From Corynebacterium nuruki S6-4 (GTDB taxonomy: Bacteria > Actinomycetota > Actinomycetes > Mycobacteriales > Mycobacteriaceae): 64,000 nucleotides of DNA. A program made the translations under genes and the position numbers. Positions 7,600 through 16,628 of this stretch are shown here, piece by piece. The stretch is taken from assembly GCF_007970465.1 (NCBI RefSeq), contig NZ_CP042429.1, forward strand, positions 1,612,001 to 1,676,000, read 5' to 3'. Below the pieces are notes generated by a model. The model saw only the letters and a program-made list of their open reading frames with translations. It searched no databases and was not told where the DNA came from. The first letter of the stretch is position 1; each line of letters opens with the position of its first letter.

Positions 7600-8334
7600 G
7601 GCGAACTTGTAGCCCAGCCCCCGGACCGTCAGCAGCTGCACCGGATGCGACGGCTCCTCCTCCACCTTCGAGCGCAGCCGCTTGACGTGCACGTCCAGCG
7701 TCTTGGTGTCCCCCACGTAGTCCGACCCCCACACCCGGTCGATGAGCTGGGCCCGGGTCAGCACACGGCCCCGGTTGCGCAGCAGGTACTCCAGCAGGTC
7801 GAACTCCTTGAGCGGCAGCGGGACATCCTCACCGTCGACGGTGACGGTGTGCCGGTCGACGTCCATCGTCACCCGGCCACCGCGCAGCACCGTCTCCGCG
7901 CCCTCACCGGCAGAACCGGCTTCACCGCCCGGTGCGTCCCGGCCCCGCCGCAGCACCGCACGGATCCGGGCGATCAGTTCGCGGGCCGAGTACGGCTTGG
8001 TGACGTAGTCGTCGGCGCCGAGTTCCAGGCCCACCACCTTGTCGATCTCACTGTCGCGGGCGGTCACCATGATCACCGGGACGGCGGAACCGGTGCGCAG
8101 CTGCCGGCAGACCTCCGTGCCCGACATCCCCGGGAGCATGAGGTCGAGCAGGACGATGTCGACCGGTCCGGTGGAGGTCGTCGGCGCGGTGCGGAAGGCG
8201 TCCAGTCCGGATGGTCCGTCGACCGCCGCCGTGACGGCGAACCCCTCCTTCCGCAGCAGGAAGGTCAGGGGTTCAGCGAGGGATTCCTCGTCCTCGACGA
8301 TCAGGACATGCGCCTCGTGGGTAACGTCAGTCAC
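7597..8334 (-). CDS. regX3: Response regulator RegX3 (OmpR/PhoB family)
   Basis: DNA-binding response regulator of the SenX3-RegX3 phosphate-limitation system. The product is 245 residues. The receiver domain has the acidic pair in VEDEE (residues 13-17), the phosphoacceptor Asp in LLDLMLPG (about residue 64), Thr in VTARD and Lys in YVTKPYS. The C-terminal winged helix has LKEFDLLEYLL and TLDVHVKRLRSKVE, with the final TVRGLGYKF. GTG at 8334 is chosen because AAGG lies 9 nt upstream; a TTG at 8343 is possible. A low-complexity linker (about residues 130-145) separates the domains. It follows senX3 by 11 nt, in a gpmA-senX3-regX3 operon. Its stop codon lies inside the 82-bp repeat. Confidence 0.93.
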   Translation of the reverse strand: MTDVTHEAHVLIVEDEESLAEPLTFLLRKEGFAVTAAVDGPSGLDAFRTAPTTSTGPVDIVLLDLMLPGMSGTEVCRQLRTGSAVPVIMVTARDSEIDKVVGLELGADDYVTKPYSARELIARIRAVLRRGRDAPGGEAGSAGEGAETVLRGGRVTMDVDRHTVTVDGEDVPLPLKEFDLLEYLLRNRGRVLTRAQLIDRVWGSDYVGDTKTLDVHVKRLRSKVEEEPSHPVQLLTVRGLGYKFA

Positions 8335-8345
8335 GTCCCCCAACC

Positions 8346-9692
8346 TTAGCCACGGTCCCGGATGTCCGGACCCTGATCACCGTCTTTTCGCCCGCTGTTC
8401 ACCTTCGCTTCACCCTGCGCGTCACCCGGCGCTGCACCCGCGGCGCCGCCCGGCGCGACGAAGTCGGGTGCGGTGAGCCGCTCCTGGTCCGGGACCTGCC
8501 CGGGCGTCCCGTCCCCCTCGCCCCGGTACAGCGGCAGCTCCAGGGAGAAGGTGGACCCGGTCCCCGGCCGCGACCACAGCGAGATGTTCCCGTTGTGGTT
8601 GATGGCGGTGTGCTTCACCAGCGCCAGACCCAGTCCGGTACCACCCGTCCCCCGCGAGCGGGCCTTGTCCACCCGGTAGAACCGCTCGAAGACGCGCTTC
8701 TGGTCCTCCGGGGCGATGCCGATACCGTGGTCGGTGACCCGGACGACGACCGACCCGCCCTTGACGGCACGGGTCACCGAGACCGGCGTCTGCTCCGGCG
8801 AGTAGTTGACCGCGTTGGTGATGAGGTTCGCCACGGCGGTGACGAGCAGCTGGTGGTCACCGAGGATGCGGGCACCGCAGGCCGCGTTGGTGCGCAGGAC
8901 GGTGCCCCGGACCTCGGCGGCGGTGCGGCAGCGTGCGACGGCATCGTCGACGACCTCGTCGATGTCGACGGGCACCGGGTCCGGCAGTGCCTCGGCCCCC
9001 TGCAGTTTCGACAGGGCGATGAGTTCGGAGATCATCTCCGCCATCCGGTGGGACTCGCCGGACAGTTTCTCCCCGAAGTAGGCGACCGCATCCGGATCCT
9101 CGGACGCCTCGAGCATGGTCTCCACCAGCAGCGAGATCGCCCCGACCGGAGTCTTGAGTTCGTGGGAGACGTTCGCCACGAAATCGCGGCGGGCCGCTTC
9201 CATCCGGACGTTCTCCGAGTTGTCCTCGGCGAAGACGACCACGAACCGGTCATCGAGGCTGGTCAGCACGGAGACCGAGACCGCCACCGAGAACACCGGC
9301 CGGTCGCCGCGGCGTTCCGCCCGGGGCCGGTAGACGGCGTCCCGGTGCTCCCCGTCGTCGAAGACGAGTGCGGCGAGCCGCCACACCTCGGGGATGAGGA
9401 CACGGTCCCGGATGAGCCCGAGGTCACGGGCCCGCTGGTTCTCCACCACCACGTCCTGCCGCCGGTCGACGACCGCGATCCCCAGTGGTGAGGCCTCCAG
9501 CACGAAGTGCATCACCTGGGCGACCGTGGCGACCTGATGGGAGGGGTCGGTCGTCTCCACCACCTGCCGGGACGCCGCCTCCCGACGTCGCCGTCGGACA
9601 ACCGTCACGACCAGAACCGTGACGGCCACGAGGACCAGGACGACGACAACGCCGCCCGCCCCCAGAACCGCCCCCCATGCGCGTTCGGTCAT
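8346..9692 (-). CDS. senX3: Sensor histidine kinase SenX3
   Basis: Membrane-bound histidine kinase partner of RegX3, 448 residues. One hydrophobic segment (about residues 8-33) is followed by an Arg-rich stop. A PAS-like domain covers about 55-160. The H-box FVANVSHELKTPVGA has the phospho-His near residue 177. The N-box is VANLITNAVNYSPE, with G1 DHGIGIAPED and G2 GTGGTGLGLALVKH. The C-terminus carries an Ala/Gly/Pro-rich tail of about 60 residues. ATG at 9692 lies 14 nt after the gpmA stop; the longer upstream frame is an artefact overlapping gpmA. In mycobacteria SenX3 senses phosphate supply through the Pst system; the same role is inferred here from orthology and position. Only one clear TM segment is visible rather than two. 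Confidence 0.93.
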   Translation of the reverse strand: MTERAWGAVLGAGGVVVVLVLVAVTVLVVTVVRRRRREAASRQVVETTDPSHQVATVAQVMHFVLEASPLGIAVVDRRQDVVVENQRARDLGLIRDRVLIPEVWRLAALVFDDGEHRDAVYRPRAERRGDRPVFSVAVSVSVLTSLDDRFVVVFAEDNSENVRMEAARRDFVANVSHELKTPVGAISLLVETMLEASEDPDAVAYFGEKLSGESHRMAEMISELIALSKLQGAEALPDPVPVDIDEVVDDAVARCRTAAEVRGTVLRTNAACGARILGDHQLLVTAVANLITNAVNYSPEQTPVSVTRAVKGGSVVVRVTDHGIGIAPEDQKRVFERFYRVDKARSRGTGGTGLGLALVKHTAINHNGNISLWSRPGTGSTFSLELPLYRGEGDGTPGQVPDQERLTAPDFVAPGGAAGAAPGDAQGEAKVNSGRKDGDQGPDIRDRG

Positions 9693-9706
9693 CGGTCCGG
9701 GCGGGT

Positions 9707-10471
9707 CTACTTGCCGCCCTGGGCGGCGACGGCGGCCGCGCCGGCCTCCGCAGCCTCCGGGTCGAGGTACTCGCCCCCGGGGTTGAGGACGCTGCCGGTG
9801 CCGTCGAAGCGGTAGACCAGCGGGATACCCGTGGGGATGTTCAGACCGGCGATGTCGTCGTCGGAGATGCCGTCGAGGTGCTTGACCAGGGCGCGCAGCG
9901 AGTTGCCGTGCGCGGCGACGAGGACGGTCTCGCCCTTCTCCAGCCGGGGCAGCAGCTCGGTGCGGAAGTAGGGCACGAGGCGCTTGACGACGTCGAGCAG
10001 GCACTCGGTGCGCGGGACCTGCGGCAGGCCCGCGTACCGCGGGTCGCCGGCCTGGGAGTACTCCGAGTCGTCGTCGAGCTCGGGCGGCGGGGTGTCGTAG
10101 CTGCGGCGCCACGCCATGAACTGGTCGTTGCCGTACTTCTCCTTGGTCTCCGCCTTGTTGAGACCCTGCAGGGCACCGTAGTGGCGCTCGTTGAGGCGCC
10201 AGTCGCGCTTCACGGGGATCCAGAGCCGGTCGGCGGTGTCCAGCGCGATGTGCGCGGTGGTGATCGCCCGGCGCAGCAGCGAGGTGTAGAGGATCTCCGG
10301 TCGCAGGCCGTTGTCGGCGATGAGGCGGCCGGCGTTGCGGGCCTCCTCGCGGCCCTGGTCGGTGAGGTCGACGTCGACCCACCCGGTGAACTGGTTGGAG
10401 GCGTTCCACTCGCTCTGCCCGTGACGCAGCAGGATGAGGGTGCCGTTGCTCGAATCACTCATGGGGTTCAT
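9707..10471 (-). CDS. gpmA: 2,3-bisphosphoglycerate-dependent phosphoglycerate mutase
   Basis: Glycolytic/gluconeogenic interconversion of 3- and 2-phosphoglycerate via a phospho-His intermediate. The product is 254 residues. The catalytic RHG motif is in [12 protein letters not shown]; the signature [13 protein letters not shown] and the second catalytic His in [16 protein letters not shown] are present. The C-terminus is [20 protein letters not shown]. ATGs at 10471 and 10462 are both possible and neither has a clear ribosome-binding site. The gene lies between the YbjN gene and senX3, the arrangement kept in Corynebacterium and Mycobacterium. It is probably cotranscribed with mshA-ybjN upstream and senX3-regX3 downstream. 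Confidence 0.96.
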   Translation of the reverse strand: MNPMSDSSNGTLILLRHGQSEWNASNQFTGWVDVDLTDQGREEARNAGRLIADNGLRPEILYTSLLRRAITTAHIALDTADRLWIPVKRDWRLNERHYGALQGLNKAETKEKYGNDQFMAWRRSYDTPPPELDDDSEYSQAGDPRYAGLPQVPRTECLLDVVKRLVPYFRTELLPRLEKGETVLVAAHGNSLRALVKHLDGISDDDIAGLNIPTGIPLVYRFDGTGSVLNPGGEYLDPEAAEAGAAAVAAQGGK

Positions 10472-10574
10472 TGTGCCACGCGTCCCTCCGCGTCACCGGG
10501 TGGGGTTCCATCGGCCGGACCCCCGTATCCCACCCCCTGGGACGGCACAGGACGCCCCGGGCTACTGCCCCGGA

Positions 10575-11114
10575 CTACTGCCCCGGCGCCGGCGGCAGCG
10601 TGCCCTCACCCGGCGCGACCGGGGATTCGGGGCGTCCCTCCTCGTAGTCCGGACGCAGCCGCTGGAACGCCGCCAGGTTGAATGTCGGCTCCCCGCGCTT
10701 GAGACGCCACTTCCACTCCCGCCGGATCGAACTCTCGAAACCGAGCTCGAGGATGTGGTTGAAGTCGCCGTCGGCCAGTTCCAGGATCTGCCCGAGGACC
10801 CGCTGGATGTCCTCGGCGGTGACCGAGTCCGGCAGTTGTCCGGCCAGGTAGATGTCGTTGTTGTTGTCGAGGGTGTAGTGCACCCCGAAAGCCCTGCGGT
10901 TGTGCTGCAGCAGCAGCCGGTACACCTCGGTGTGCGCCTCCTCGACCGCGCGGCAGACGAACGCCTCCACCCGGAACATGCCGTCCTGCGGGATGAACAG
11001 AGCGTTGGTCTTCAACCGTTTCTCCCCCGGCAACACCACCACCGCCACACCGTTGGAGATCTGGTAGTCGACCTCCGCCTCGTCCAGGAGTCCGGTCAGT
11101 GCGTCAAGTCTCAT
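10575..11114 (-). CDS. YbjN-domain protein (Rv0487-like)
   Basis: The predicted 179-residue soluble protein of the YbjN / type III secretion-chaperone-like fold is recognised from its length, the order of strands and helices, and the segment RVEAFVCRAVEEAHTEVYRL. The C-terminal 20 residues are Pro/Gly-rich and probably disordered. It lies 22 bp after mshA and just before gpmA, the order Rv0486-Rv0487-Rv0489 in M. tuberculosis. Its biochemical role is not known; YbjN proteins elsewhere affect motility and stress responses, but that cannot be transferred. ATG at 11114 begins MRLDALTGLLDE, consistent with family starts. Confidence 0.82.
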   Translation of the reverse strand: MRLDALTGLLDEAEVDYQISNGVAVVVLPGEKRLKTNALFIPQDGMFRVEAFVCRAVEEAHTEVYRLLLQHNRRAFGVHYTLDNNNDIYLAGQLPDSVTAEDIQRVLGQILELADGDFNHILELGFESSIRREWKWRLKRGEPTFNLAAFQRLRPDYEEGRPESPVAPGEGTLPPAPGQ

Positions 11115-11136
11115 GGTCCCCGAAGATACCCCGCAA

Positions 11137-12471
11137 CTAGTCGGTCCGGGCGCCGGCCGGCGAACGTCGCGGCGTTCCGTCGACCCCCGAGCACGTCGGG
11201 TCGCCGGCGCAGCGGTACTCGGTGAGCATGCGCTCCACCGTGGCGTCCCACGAATACCGGGCGGCGTGGGCGGGCGCGGCCTGCCCCATGGCGATCCGCA
11301 GGTCGTCGTCGATGACCAGCCGGCCGAGCGCGTCCGCCCACCGGGACGGGTCGTGGCCGTCGACGAGCAGGCCGGTCTCCCCCTCGGTGACGGTCATCGG
11401 CAGGCCGCCGACCCGGGCGGCGACGACGGGGGTGCCGGAGGCCTGTGCCTCCAGCGCCACGAGTCCGAAGGACTCGTTGTAGCTCGGCACCGCGATCATG
11501 TCGGCGGCCTGGTAGACGGTCACCAGTTCCTCGGGGGGACGCGGCGACAGGAACCGCACGTACCCCGAGACCCCCAGTTCGGCGGCGAGGTCGTGCAGTT
11601 CGTCGGGGCGTTCCAGTCCGGTACCGGAGGGGCCGCCGCACACCACGACCCGGATGTTCTGCTCCGGGTGCTGCCGGATGAGTTCCGCGGCGGCCCGCAG
11701 CAGGATGTGCGGACCCTTGAGCCGCTGGAGGCGTCCGATGAAGGCGATGACCTTGGCGCGCAACGGGATGCCGAGTTCCCGGCGGGCACGTTCGGTCGCC
11801 CGGTCGGACCCCGGGGTGAACCGGTCGATGTCCACGCCCGGCGGGACGACGGCGATCCGGGCCGGGTCCGCGTCGTAGGCGGCGGTCAGCGCGGCCTCCT
11901 CCTCGGCGGTGTTGACGATGAGCCGGTCGGCGTTGTCGACGATCTGCTGCTCACAGATCCGGCGGGACTCGGGTTCGGGCGTGTCCCCGTCGGCCAGACC
12001 GAGGTTCTTCACCGCCGCCCAGGTGTGCGCGGTGTGCACCATCGGCACACCCCACAGGTCGCGCAGCAGCCAGCCGACCTGGCCGGACAGCCAGTAGTGG
12101 CTGTGGATCAGGTCGTAGACGCCCGCCCCGGTGCGGGTGCAGGCGTCCTCCGGCACGTCGGAGCGCCGCGTGGCCTCCTCCCGGGCGAACTCCAGCACCG
12201 AGCCGGTGAAGGCGGTCAGCTGGGTGGGCAGGGATTCCTTCGCCAGCCCCTCGAACGGGCCGGCCACACAGTTGATGACCCGGAACCCGGGTTCGACCTC
12301 CACGATCTCGCCCTGCGAGGCGCGGGTGGCGCGGGTGAACACGTCGACCTCCACCCCGTGGGACGCCAGGTGCGAGGCGACGTTGCGGACATAGACGTTC
12401 ATTCCCCCGGCGTCCCCGATCCCCGGCTGCTCGAGGGGCGAGGTGTGCATGGAGATCATGGCGACGCGCAT
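11137..12471 (-). CDS. mshA: D-inositol-3-phosphate glycosyltransferase (mycothiol synthesis)
   Basis: Transfers GlcNAc from UDP-GlcNAc to 1D-myo-inositol 3-phosphate, the first step of mycothiol synthesis. GT4-fold (GT-B) retaining enzyme of 444 residues. The N-terminal acceptor domain has [20 protein letters not shown], the MshA-specific loop. The C-terminal donor domain has [20 protein letters not shown], with the Arg/Lys that hold the UDP diphosphate, and the catalytic E-x7-E motif [18 protein letters not shown]. The C-terminal 20 residues are an unconserved Arg/Pro tail. It heads the mshA-ybjN-gpmA-senX3-regX3 cluster. ATG at 12471 starts MRVAMISMH, typical of MshA. Confidence 0.96.
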   Translation of the reverse strand: MRVAMISMHTSPLEQPGIGDAGGMNVYVRNVASHLASHGVEVDVFTRATRASQGEIVEVEPGFRVINCVAGPFEGLAKESLPTQLTAFTGSVLEFAREEATRRSDVPEDACTRTGAGVYDLIHSHYWLSGQVGWLLRDLWGVPMVHTAHTWAAVKNLGLADGDTPEPESRRICEQQIVDNADRLIVNTAEEEAALTAAYDADPARIAVVPPGVDIDRFTPGSDRATERARRELGIPLRAKVIAFIGRLQRLKGPHILLRAAAELIRQHPEQNIRVVVCGGPSGTGLERPDELHDLAAELGVSGYVRFLSPRPPEELVTVYQAADMIAVPSYNESFGLVALEAQASGTPVVAARVGGLPMTVTEGETGLLVDGHDPSRWADALGRLVIDDDLRIAMGQAAPAHAARYSWDATVERMLTEYRCAGDPTCSGVDGTPRRSPAGARTD

Positions 12472-12539
12472 GAGCTCCGAGTGTAGTCACGGCGGGATCC
12501 TCCGCGCCGGATCAGTCGCGCCGGACCAGTCCGGCACGT

Positions 12540-13700
12540 TCACTCCGGCAGGCTGACGCCCACCCACACCGGCTCCGGCACCAGCGTGACCCCGAAGGCC
12601 GCCCGCACCCCGTCGCGGACCGCGGTCGCCAGGGCGACGATGTCGGCGGTCGTCGCCCCACCCCGGTTGGTCAGCGCCAGGGTGTGCTTGGTCGAGAGCC
12701 CCGCACGCCCGGTACCGCCGTCGTCGGCCGGCACCTGCCAACCGCGGGTGAAGCCGGCCCGGTCGATCAGCCAGGCGGCGGAGAGTTTGAACCCCTCGCC
12801 GGCCGGATAGCAGGGCATCGTCGCGGCGACATCCGCACCGCAGCGGGCGGTGACCGCGGCGATCACGGCGTCACGGGCGGCGGCGTCCGGCACGACCGGG
12901 TTGGTGAAGAAGGAGCCCGCGGACCAGGTGTCGTGGTCGTCGACGTCGAGCACCATGCCCTTGCCACGGCGCAGCGCGAGCACCGCCTCCCGCACGTCGG
13001 CGACCGGACGCCGCGGCCGGTCCTCGTCCGCCCCGACACCCAGCCGCCGGGCCAGTTCCCCGAACCGCAGCGGTGCGGAGAGTCCGTCGGTGGTCAGCCG
13101 GAATTCCACCGCGGTGACGACCGCGCGGCCGGTGAACTTCAGGTTCGAGTACCGGTAGGCCAGCTCGAGGGACGCCGGATCGACCCAGTCCAGGGTGCCG
13201 GTGGTGCGGTCGTAGAGTTCGACCCGCGACAGGGTGCGGGAGACCTCCGCACCGTAGGCACCGACGTTCTGCACCGGGGTGGCGCCGACCGACCCCGGGA
13301 TCCCCGACAGGCACTCCAGTCCGCCGAGGCCGGCCGCGACGGTCACGGCGACGAGATCGTCCCAGACCTCACCGGCGAAGGCCGTCACGGTTCCGGTGGT
13401 GGTGTCGACCACCGGGGCGGCGTCCTCCCCCCGGCCGGGGGCGAGTACCACGGCGACGAGCCCGGCGACGTCCTCCCCCACGACAAGATTCGAGCCGCCG
13501 CCGACGACGAGCAGCGGCACCGCCGCCCGGTCGAGGGTGCCGACCACCGTGGCCACCGCTGCAGGGCTGCTGCAGACGAGGGTGGCGGCCGGTGTGCCGC
13601 CGATGCGGAGGGTCGTGAGATCGGCGAAGGAGCGGTCGGTGCGCGCCACGCCGTCGGTCCGGGCGAGAGCGTCGATCATTTCGGAAGAGGGATAACTCAC
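12540..13700 (-). CDS. murB: UDP-N-acetylenolpyruvoylglucosamine reductase
   Basis: FAD-dependent NADPH reductase that completes UDP-MurNAc formation in peptidoglycan synthesis. The product is 386 residues, type I MurB. FAD-binding segments are LTTLRIGGTPAA and VVGGGSNLVVGEDVAG. GIPGSVGATPVQNVGAYGAE carries the substrate and FAD contacts, GSFFTNPVV the catalytic Ser, and the Glu is in the C-terminal VPEPVWVGV. The start is GTG at 13700; a divergent DUF2505 gene starts 23 bp away. Same order as Rv0482 (murB) - Rv0481c in M. tuberculosis. Confidence 0.95.
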   Translation of the reverse strand: MSYPSSEMIDALARTDGVARTDRSFADLTTLRIGGTPAATLVCSSPAAVATVVGTLDRAAVPLLVVGGGSNLVVGEDVAGLVAVVLAPGRGEDAAPVVDTTTGTVTAFAGEVWDDLVAVTVAAGLGGLECLSGIPGSVGATPVQNVGAYGAEVSRTLSRVELYDRTTGTLDWVDPASLELAYRYSNLKFTGRAVVTAVEFRLTTDGLSAPLRFGELARRLGVGADEDRPRRPVADVREAVLALRRGKGMVLDVDDHDTWSAGSFFTNPVVPDAAARDAVIAAVTARCGADVAATMPCYPAGEGFKLSAAWLIDRAGFTRGWQVPADDGGTGRAGLSTKHTLALTNRGGATTADIVALATAVRDGVRAAFGVTLVPEPVWVGVSLPE

Positions 13701-13723
13701 CCCGCTAACGGTAGTCTGTCCGC

Positions 13724-14227
13724 ATGACTACTCACATCGAAACCTCCGCGTCGGTCACGTCCGGCATCGACAAGGTCTGGTCGACCCTCTCCGACAAGGC
13801 CTACTGGGAGTACGACGCGGCCAATCTCTCCGACGAGCCGGGCGAGGTCAACGAGTTCTCCGCCGGCGACAACGGCCTGGACGTCACCCTCTTCGAGGTG
13901 CTGCCGACCGAGGCCCTCCCCGAGGCCGTGCGCTCCATGGTCTCCCAGAACCTCAAGCTCAAGCGGGTCATCCACTTCGACACGCCGGCCGACGGTGTCG
14001 CCCCCGGTGAGATGAGCGCCGAGATCAAGGGCGCGCCGGTGAAGTTCACCGCCGAGCTCACCCTCACCGGTGACGACGCCTCCACCACCCTCGAGGCCGA
14101 GGCCGACATCGACGTGACCATCCCGATGATCGGTGCGGTCATCGAGCCGAAGGTCGCGGACGCCGTCCGGGACATCATCGTCAACGAGGTCTCCCTCGTC
14201 GAGAAGTACATCAGCGACAACGCCTGA
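13724..14227 (+). CDS. DUF2505 domain protein (SRPBCC-like fold)
   Basis: A 167-residue soluble protein of the DUF2505 family, which resembles START/SRPBCC ligand-binding domains: N-terminal strand-helix ETSASVTSGIDKVWSTLSDK, a central beta-sheet, and a long C-terminal helix VADAVRDIIVNEVSLVEKYI. It is rich in Asp and Glu with no signal peptide. Conserved beside murB as Rv0481c. The ligand is unknown. ATG at 13724; only 23 bp separate it from the murB start, so the two share a short divergent promoter region. Confidence 0.85.
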   Translation: MTTHIETSASVTSGIDKVWSTLSDKAYWEYDAANLSDEPGEVNEFSAGDNGLDVTLFEVLPTEALPEAVRSMVSQNLKLKRVIHFDTPADGVAPGEMSAEIKGAPVKFTAELTLTGDDASTTLEAEADIDVTIPMIGAVIEPKVADAVRDIIVNEVSLVEKYISDNA

Positions 14228-14375
14228 CCGCAGCGTCGGTGAGGTGCTGGTGATGTGCCGGTGAGATGCCGGCAGCGCACAACCGCCTGCCCGCCCACTG
14301 GGAATCCGGTACCAGATCGGGTGGCACGCCCCTCCCCGCTGGCGGGACGCCACCCCCGTGGGCCACACTGTTGCG

Positions 14376-15347
14376 GTGACTACCTCTGAACAACCCCGAC
14401 AGCGCTCCGGCCGGTGGATCAAGATCCTGGTGGCCGTGGTCATCGTCATCCTCCTGCTCATCGCCGCCGCCGAGTTCGGTCTGCGGGCCTACCTCAAGGG
14501 CACCGTCGCCGACGAGATGCGCAGCTCCGCCCAGGACAAGGGCGTGGAGCTCAGCGACGATCCGGAGGTCAGCTTCGGCTCCGCCCCACTGATCGGCGGA
14601 CTCGTCCGGGGGAAGATCCCGGAACTCACGATGTCACTGCCGTCGAGTCTCTCGGTGAACTACCAGGACTCCGACCGGTCGAAACCCGTCGTGAGCGGCC
14701 AGCCCGCCGTGAAGGCGACGATGAAGAACGTCGAGACCGGTGGCGACAACGGCACCATCGGGTCGCTGACGGTCGACACGACCCTGCCGCCCGAGTACCT
14801 CCTCGCCGAGGTACAGAAGGCCATGTCGGAGGGTGACGGTGCCGGCGGTTCCGGCAGCGGGTCTGCCGGGCAGTCCGGTCGCCCGGCGCAGGACGCCGCC
14901 CCGAACCCGCTCGCCGGGCTCATGAAGATCGACGGGGTGGAGCCGAACACCGCCGACCAGACCCTCGACGTCCGGATCGCGGGCGGACTGGCGACCGTGG
15001 CGATGAAACCTTCGGTCACCGACCAGGGATTCATCATGGAGGTCGCGGACGTGAAGCTGCTCGGTTTCAGTCTCCCGGACTCCCTGACCGATTCGTTGAA
15101 GGACTCCCTCCAGCAGTCCGTCGACCAGTCGGACAACCTGCAGATCACCGACGCCGAGATCACCGACGACGGCCTGAAGGTCCGGTTGACCGGGCACGAT
15201 GTCACCATGGACGATCTCGCCGAGGACGCCTCCGGCTTCTCGGAGGGCAGCGGGTCCGGTAACGGATCGGGTCAGGGCCCGAGCCAGAGTCCGAGTCAGG
15301 GCCCGAATCAGGGAACCGGAGCAACCACGGGATCCGCCGCCGCCTGA
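14376..15347 (+). CDS. LmeA-like (DUF2993) membrane-anchored phospholipid-binding protein
   Basis: A 323-residue product with a basic N-terminus and one uncleaved-looking hydrophobic anchor (ILVAVVIVILLLIAAAEFGL, about residues 16-36). A DUF2993 domain follows: SFGSAPLIGGLVRGKIPELT is the conserved entry strand. This domain binds phospholipid in LmeA, a mycobacterial lipomannan-elongation factor. The domain would sit outside the membrane. Two low-complexity segments are present, a Gly/Ser stretch mid-protein (about 155-170) and a C-terminal Ser/Gln/Pro/Gly tail. GTG at 14376 is preferred over 14358 because it gives MTTSEQPRQR directly before the anchor. Homologous position: Rv0479c. Confidence 0.82.
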   Translation: MTTSEQPRQRSGRWIKILVAVVIVILLLIAAAEFGLRAYLKGTVADEMRSSAQDKGVELSDDPEVSFGSAPLIGGLVRGKIPELTMSLPSSLSVNYQDSDRSKPVVSGQPAVKATMKNVETGGDNGTIGSLTVDTTLPPEYLLAEVQKAMSEGDGAGGSGSGSAGQSGRPAQDAAPNPLAGLMKIDGVEPNTADQTLDVRIAGGLATVAMKPSVTDQGFIMEVADVKLLGFSLPDSLTDSLKDSLQQSVDQSDNLQITDAEITDDGLKVRLTGHDVTMDDLAEDASGFSEGSGSGNGSGQGPSQSPSQGPNQGTGATTGSAAA

Positions 15348-15405
15348 TGCACGGGCAGGCCCCGACGGAACGCCCCCTGAGCCCGGCGCTGAACCCGATG
15401 TCCGC

Positions 15406-15510
15406 GGAACGAACCGACAGGCGGATTTTCCGGTCTCTGAGCGGCACCTCGGTTCGTGAACTCGACCTACGCAGGAGCAACCGACCCCTCGGTTCGTGAA
15501 CCCGACACCG
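15406..15510 (+). repeat. Intergenic repeat element, copy 2 (GGTTC-N2-GAACC family)
   Basis: Plus-strand copy of the element at 2661-2770: GGAACGAACCGACAGGCGGA, then TTTTCC, then CCTCGGTTCGTGAAC at 15448 and again at 15488, 40 bp apart. It lies between the convergent LmeA-like gene and deoC and occupies most of that gap. Confidence 0.75.
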
Positions 15511-15581
15511 GCGGCGAATCCACCACCTCCCCGATTGGTGCGTCCGGCACTCAGCCAGCACACCGGTCGGTACAGCCGGAA

Positions 15582-16304
15582 CTAGGCCGGCGCTCCGGCG
15601 AGGATCGCCGCGGGTGCCGAGACACCGAGCCGCGTCGCCCCCGCCGTGATCATCGCCACCGCCGTGTCCCAGTCCCGGATCCCCCCGGAAGCCTTCACAC
15701 CCAGGCCACCGGAACCGGAACGGCCGGGCTGACCGGGCTGGCCGGGTCGACCGGCCCGGCCGCCGACCTCGTCGGCCATGATCTCCACCGCCGCGACACT
15801 CGCCCCACCGGCCGGGTGGAACCCCGTCGAGGTCTTCACGTAGTCGGCCCCCGCGGTCTGCGCCGCCCGGCAGGCGGTGCGCAACTGCTGTTCGTCGAGC
15901 AGCGCCGACTCCAGGATGACCTTGAGGACCACCGGGTGCGGCACCGCCTCACGGACCGCCACGATCTCACTGATCAGTGCATTGGCGTCGCCGGCCAGGG
16001 CATTGGCGATGTCGATGACCATGTCGATCTCCACGGCGCCGGCACTCACCGCCAGGCGCGCCTCCGCCGCCTTCACCAGCGGATGATGCTTACCCGAGGG
16101 GAAGCCCACCACCGTCGCGGTGCGCAGCGTGTCGGGCACGTCGAGCGGCAGCATCGACGGGGACACACAGACCGCCCCGCAGCCCAGGTCGGCGGCCGTG
16201 GCGACCAGCGCCGCCGCGTCGGCACGTGAGGCCTCCGGCTTGAGCAGCGTGGCGTCCATGACCGCGGCGACCTGCGCCCGCGTCGGTACCCCGGTCGCGG
16301 TCAC
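15582..16304 (-). CDS. deoC: Deoxyribose-phosphate aldolase
   Basis: Class I aldolase that splits 2-deoxyribose-5-phosphate to acetaldehyde and glyceraldehyde-3-phosphate in deoxynucleoside catabolism. The product is 240 residues. The Schiff-base Lys is in [10 protein letters not shown] (about residue 157); the second active-site Lys is in [10 protein letters not shown] (about 204). Between these lies a Gly/Pro/Arg low-complexity insert (about 181-201, [17 protein letters not shown]) that normal DeoC proteins lack. GTG at 16304 overlaps the DUF2516 stop by 4 nt (GTGA), indicating translational coupling. Same neighbour order as Rv0476-Rv0478. Confidence 0.93.
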   Translation of the reverse strand: MTATGVPTRAQVAAVMDATLLKPEASRADAAALVATAADLGCGAVCVSPSMLPLDVPDTLRTATVVGFPSGKHHPLVKAAEARLAVSAGAVEIDMVIDIANALAGDANALISEIVAVREAVPHPVVLKVILESALLDEQQLRTACRAAQTAGADYVKTSTGFHPAGGASVAAVEIMADEVGGRAGRPGQPGQPGRSGSGGLGVKASGGIRDWDTAVAMITAGATRLGVSAPAAILAGAPA

Positions 16305-16603
16305 TGGGCGTTCCCCAGGACCTCGCGCACCGCGGGCCGGACATCCTGCCAGTACACGCCGACGACGACCGCCCCGATGATCCAGATGAACCCGACCCCC
16401 GCCGGGATGAAGATGAGGATCGCCAGCGCACTGCCGCCGAGGGCGAGGATCCAGTTCATCTTGCCGCGGTCGATGACGGTGAAGGCGTCCTCCCTCGTCA
16501 TCGCGACCTGGATGGCACCGACGACCGCGAGGACGACAATGACCAGCTCGATGATGATCTGGAGGCTCCAGAGAAGATTGTTGGCGGTGATGAGGGCGTC
16601 CAT
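16301..16603 (-). CDS. DUF2516 membrane protein
   Basis: A 100-residue protein with three hydrophobic segments (about 10-33, 50-68, 70-86) and a short polar tail ([11 protein letters not shown]). It matches DUF2516, the Rv0476 family, by size, topology and position before deoC. Function is unknown. It overlaps deoC by 4 nt, so the two are translated together. ATG at 16603. Confidence 0.82.
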   Translation of the reverse strand: MDALITANNLLWSLQIIIELVIVVLAVVGAIQVAMTREDAFTVIDRGKMNWILALGGSALAILIFIPAGVGFIWIIGAVVVGVYWQDVRPAVREVLGNAQ

Positions 16604-16628
16604 GATCCCCGAGTCTAGAACACGTCGG

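Noticed and set aside
8346..10409. A single 687-residue kinase with a long Arg-rich N-terminus
   Set aside because: The extra N-terminus overlaps gpmA in another frame; the ATG at 9692 just before the TM segment gives the normal SenX3 length.
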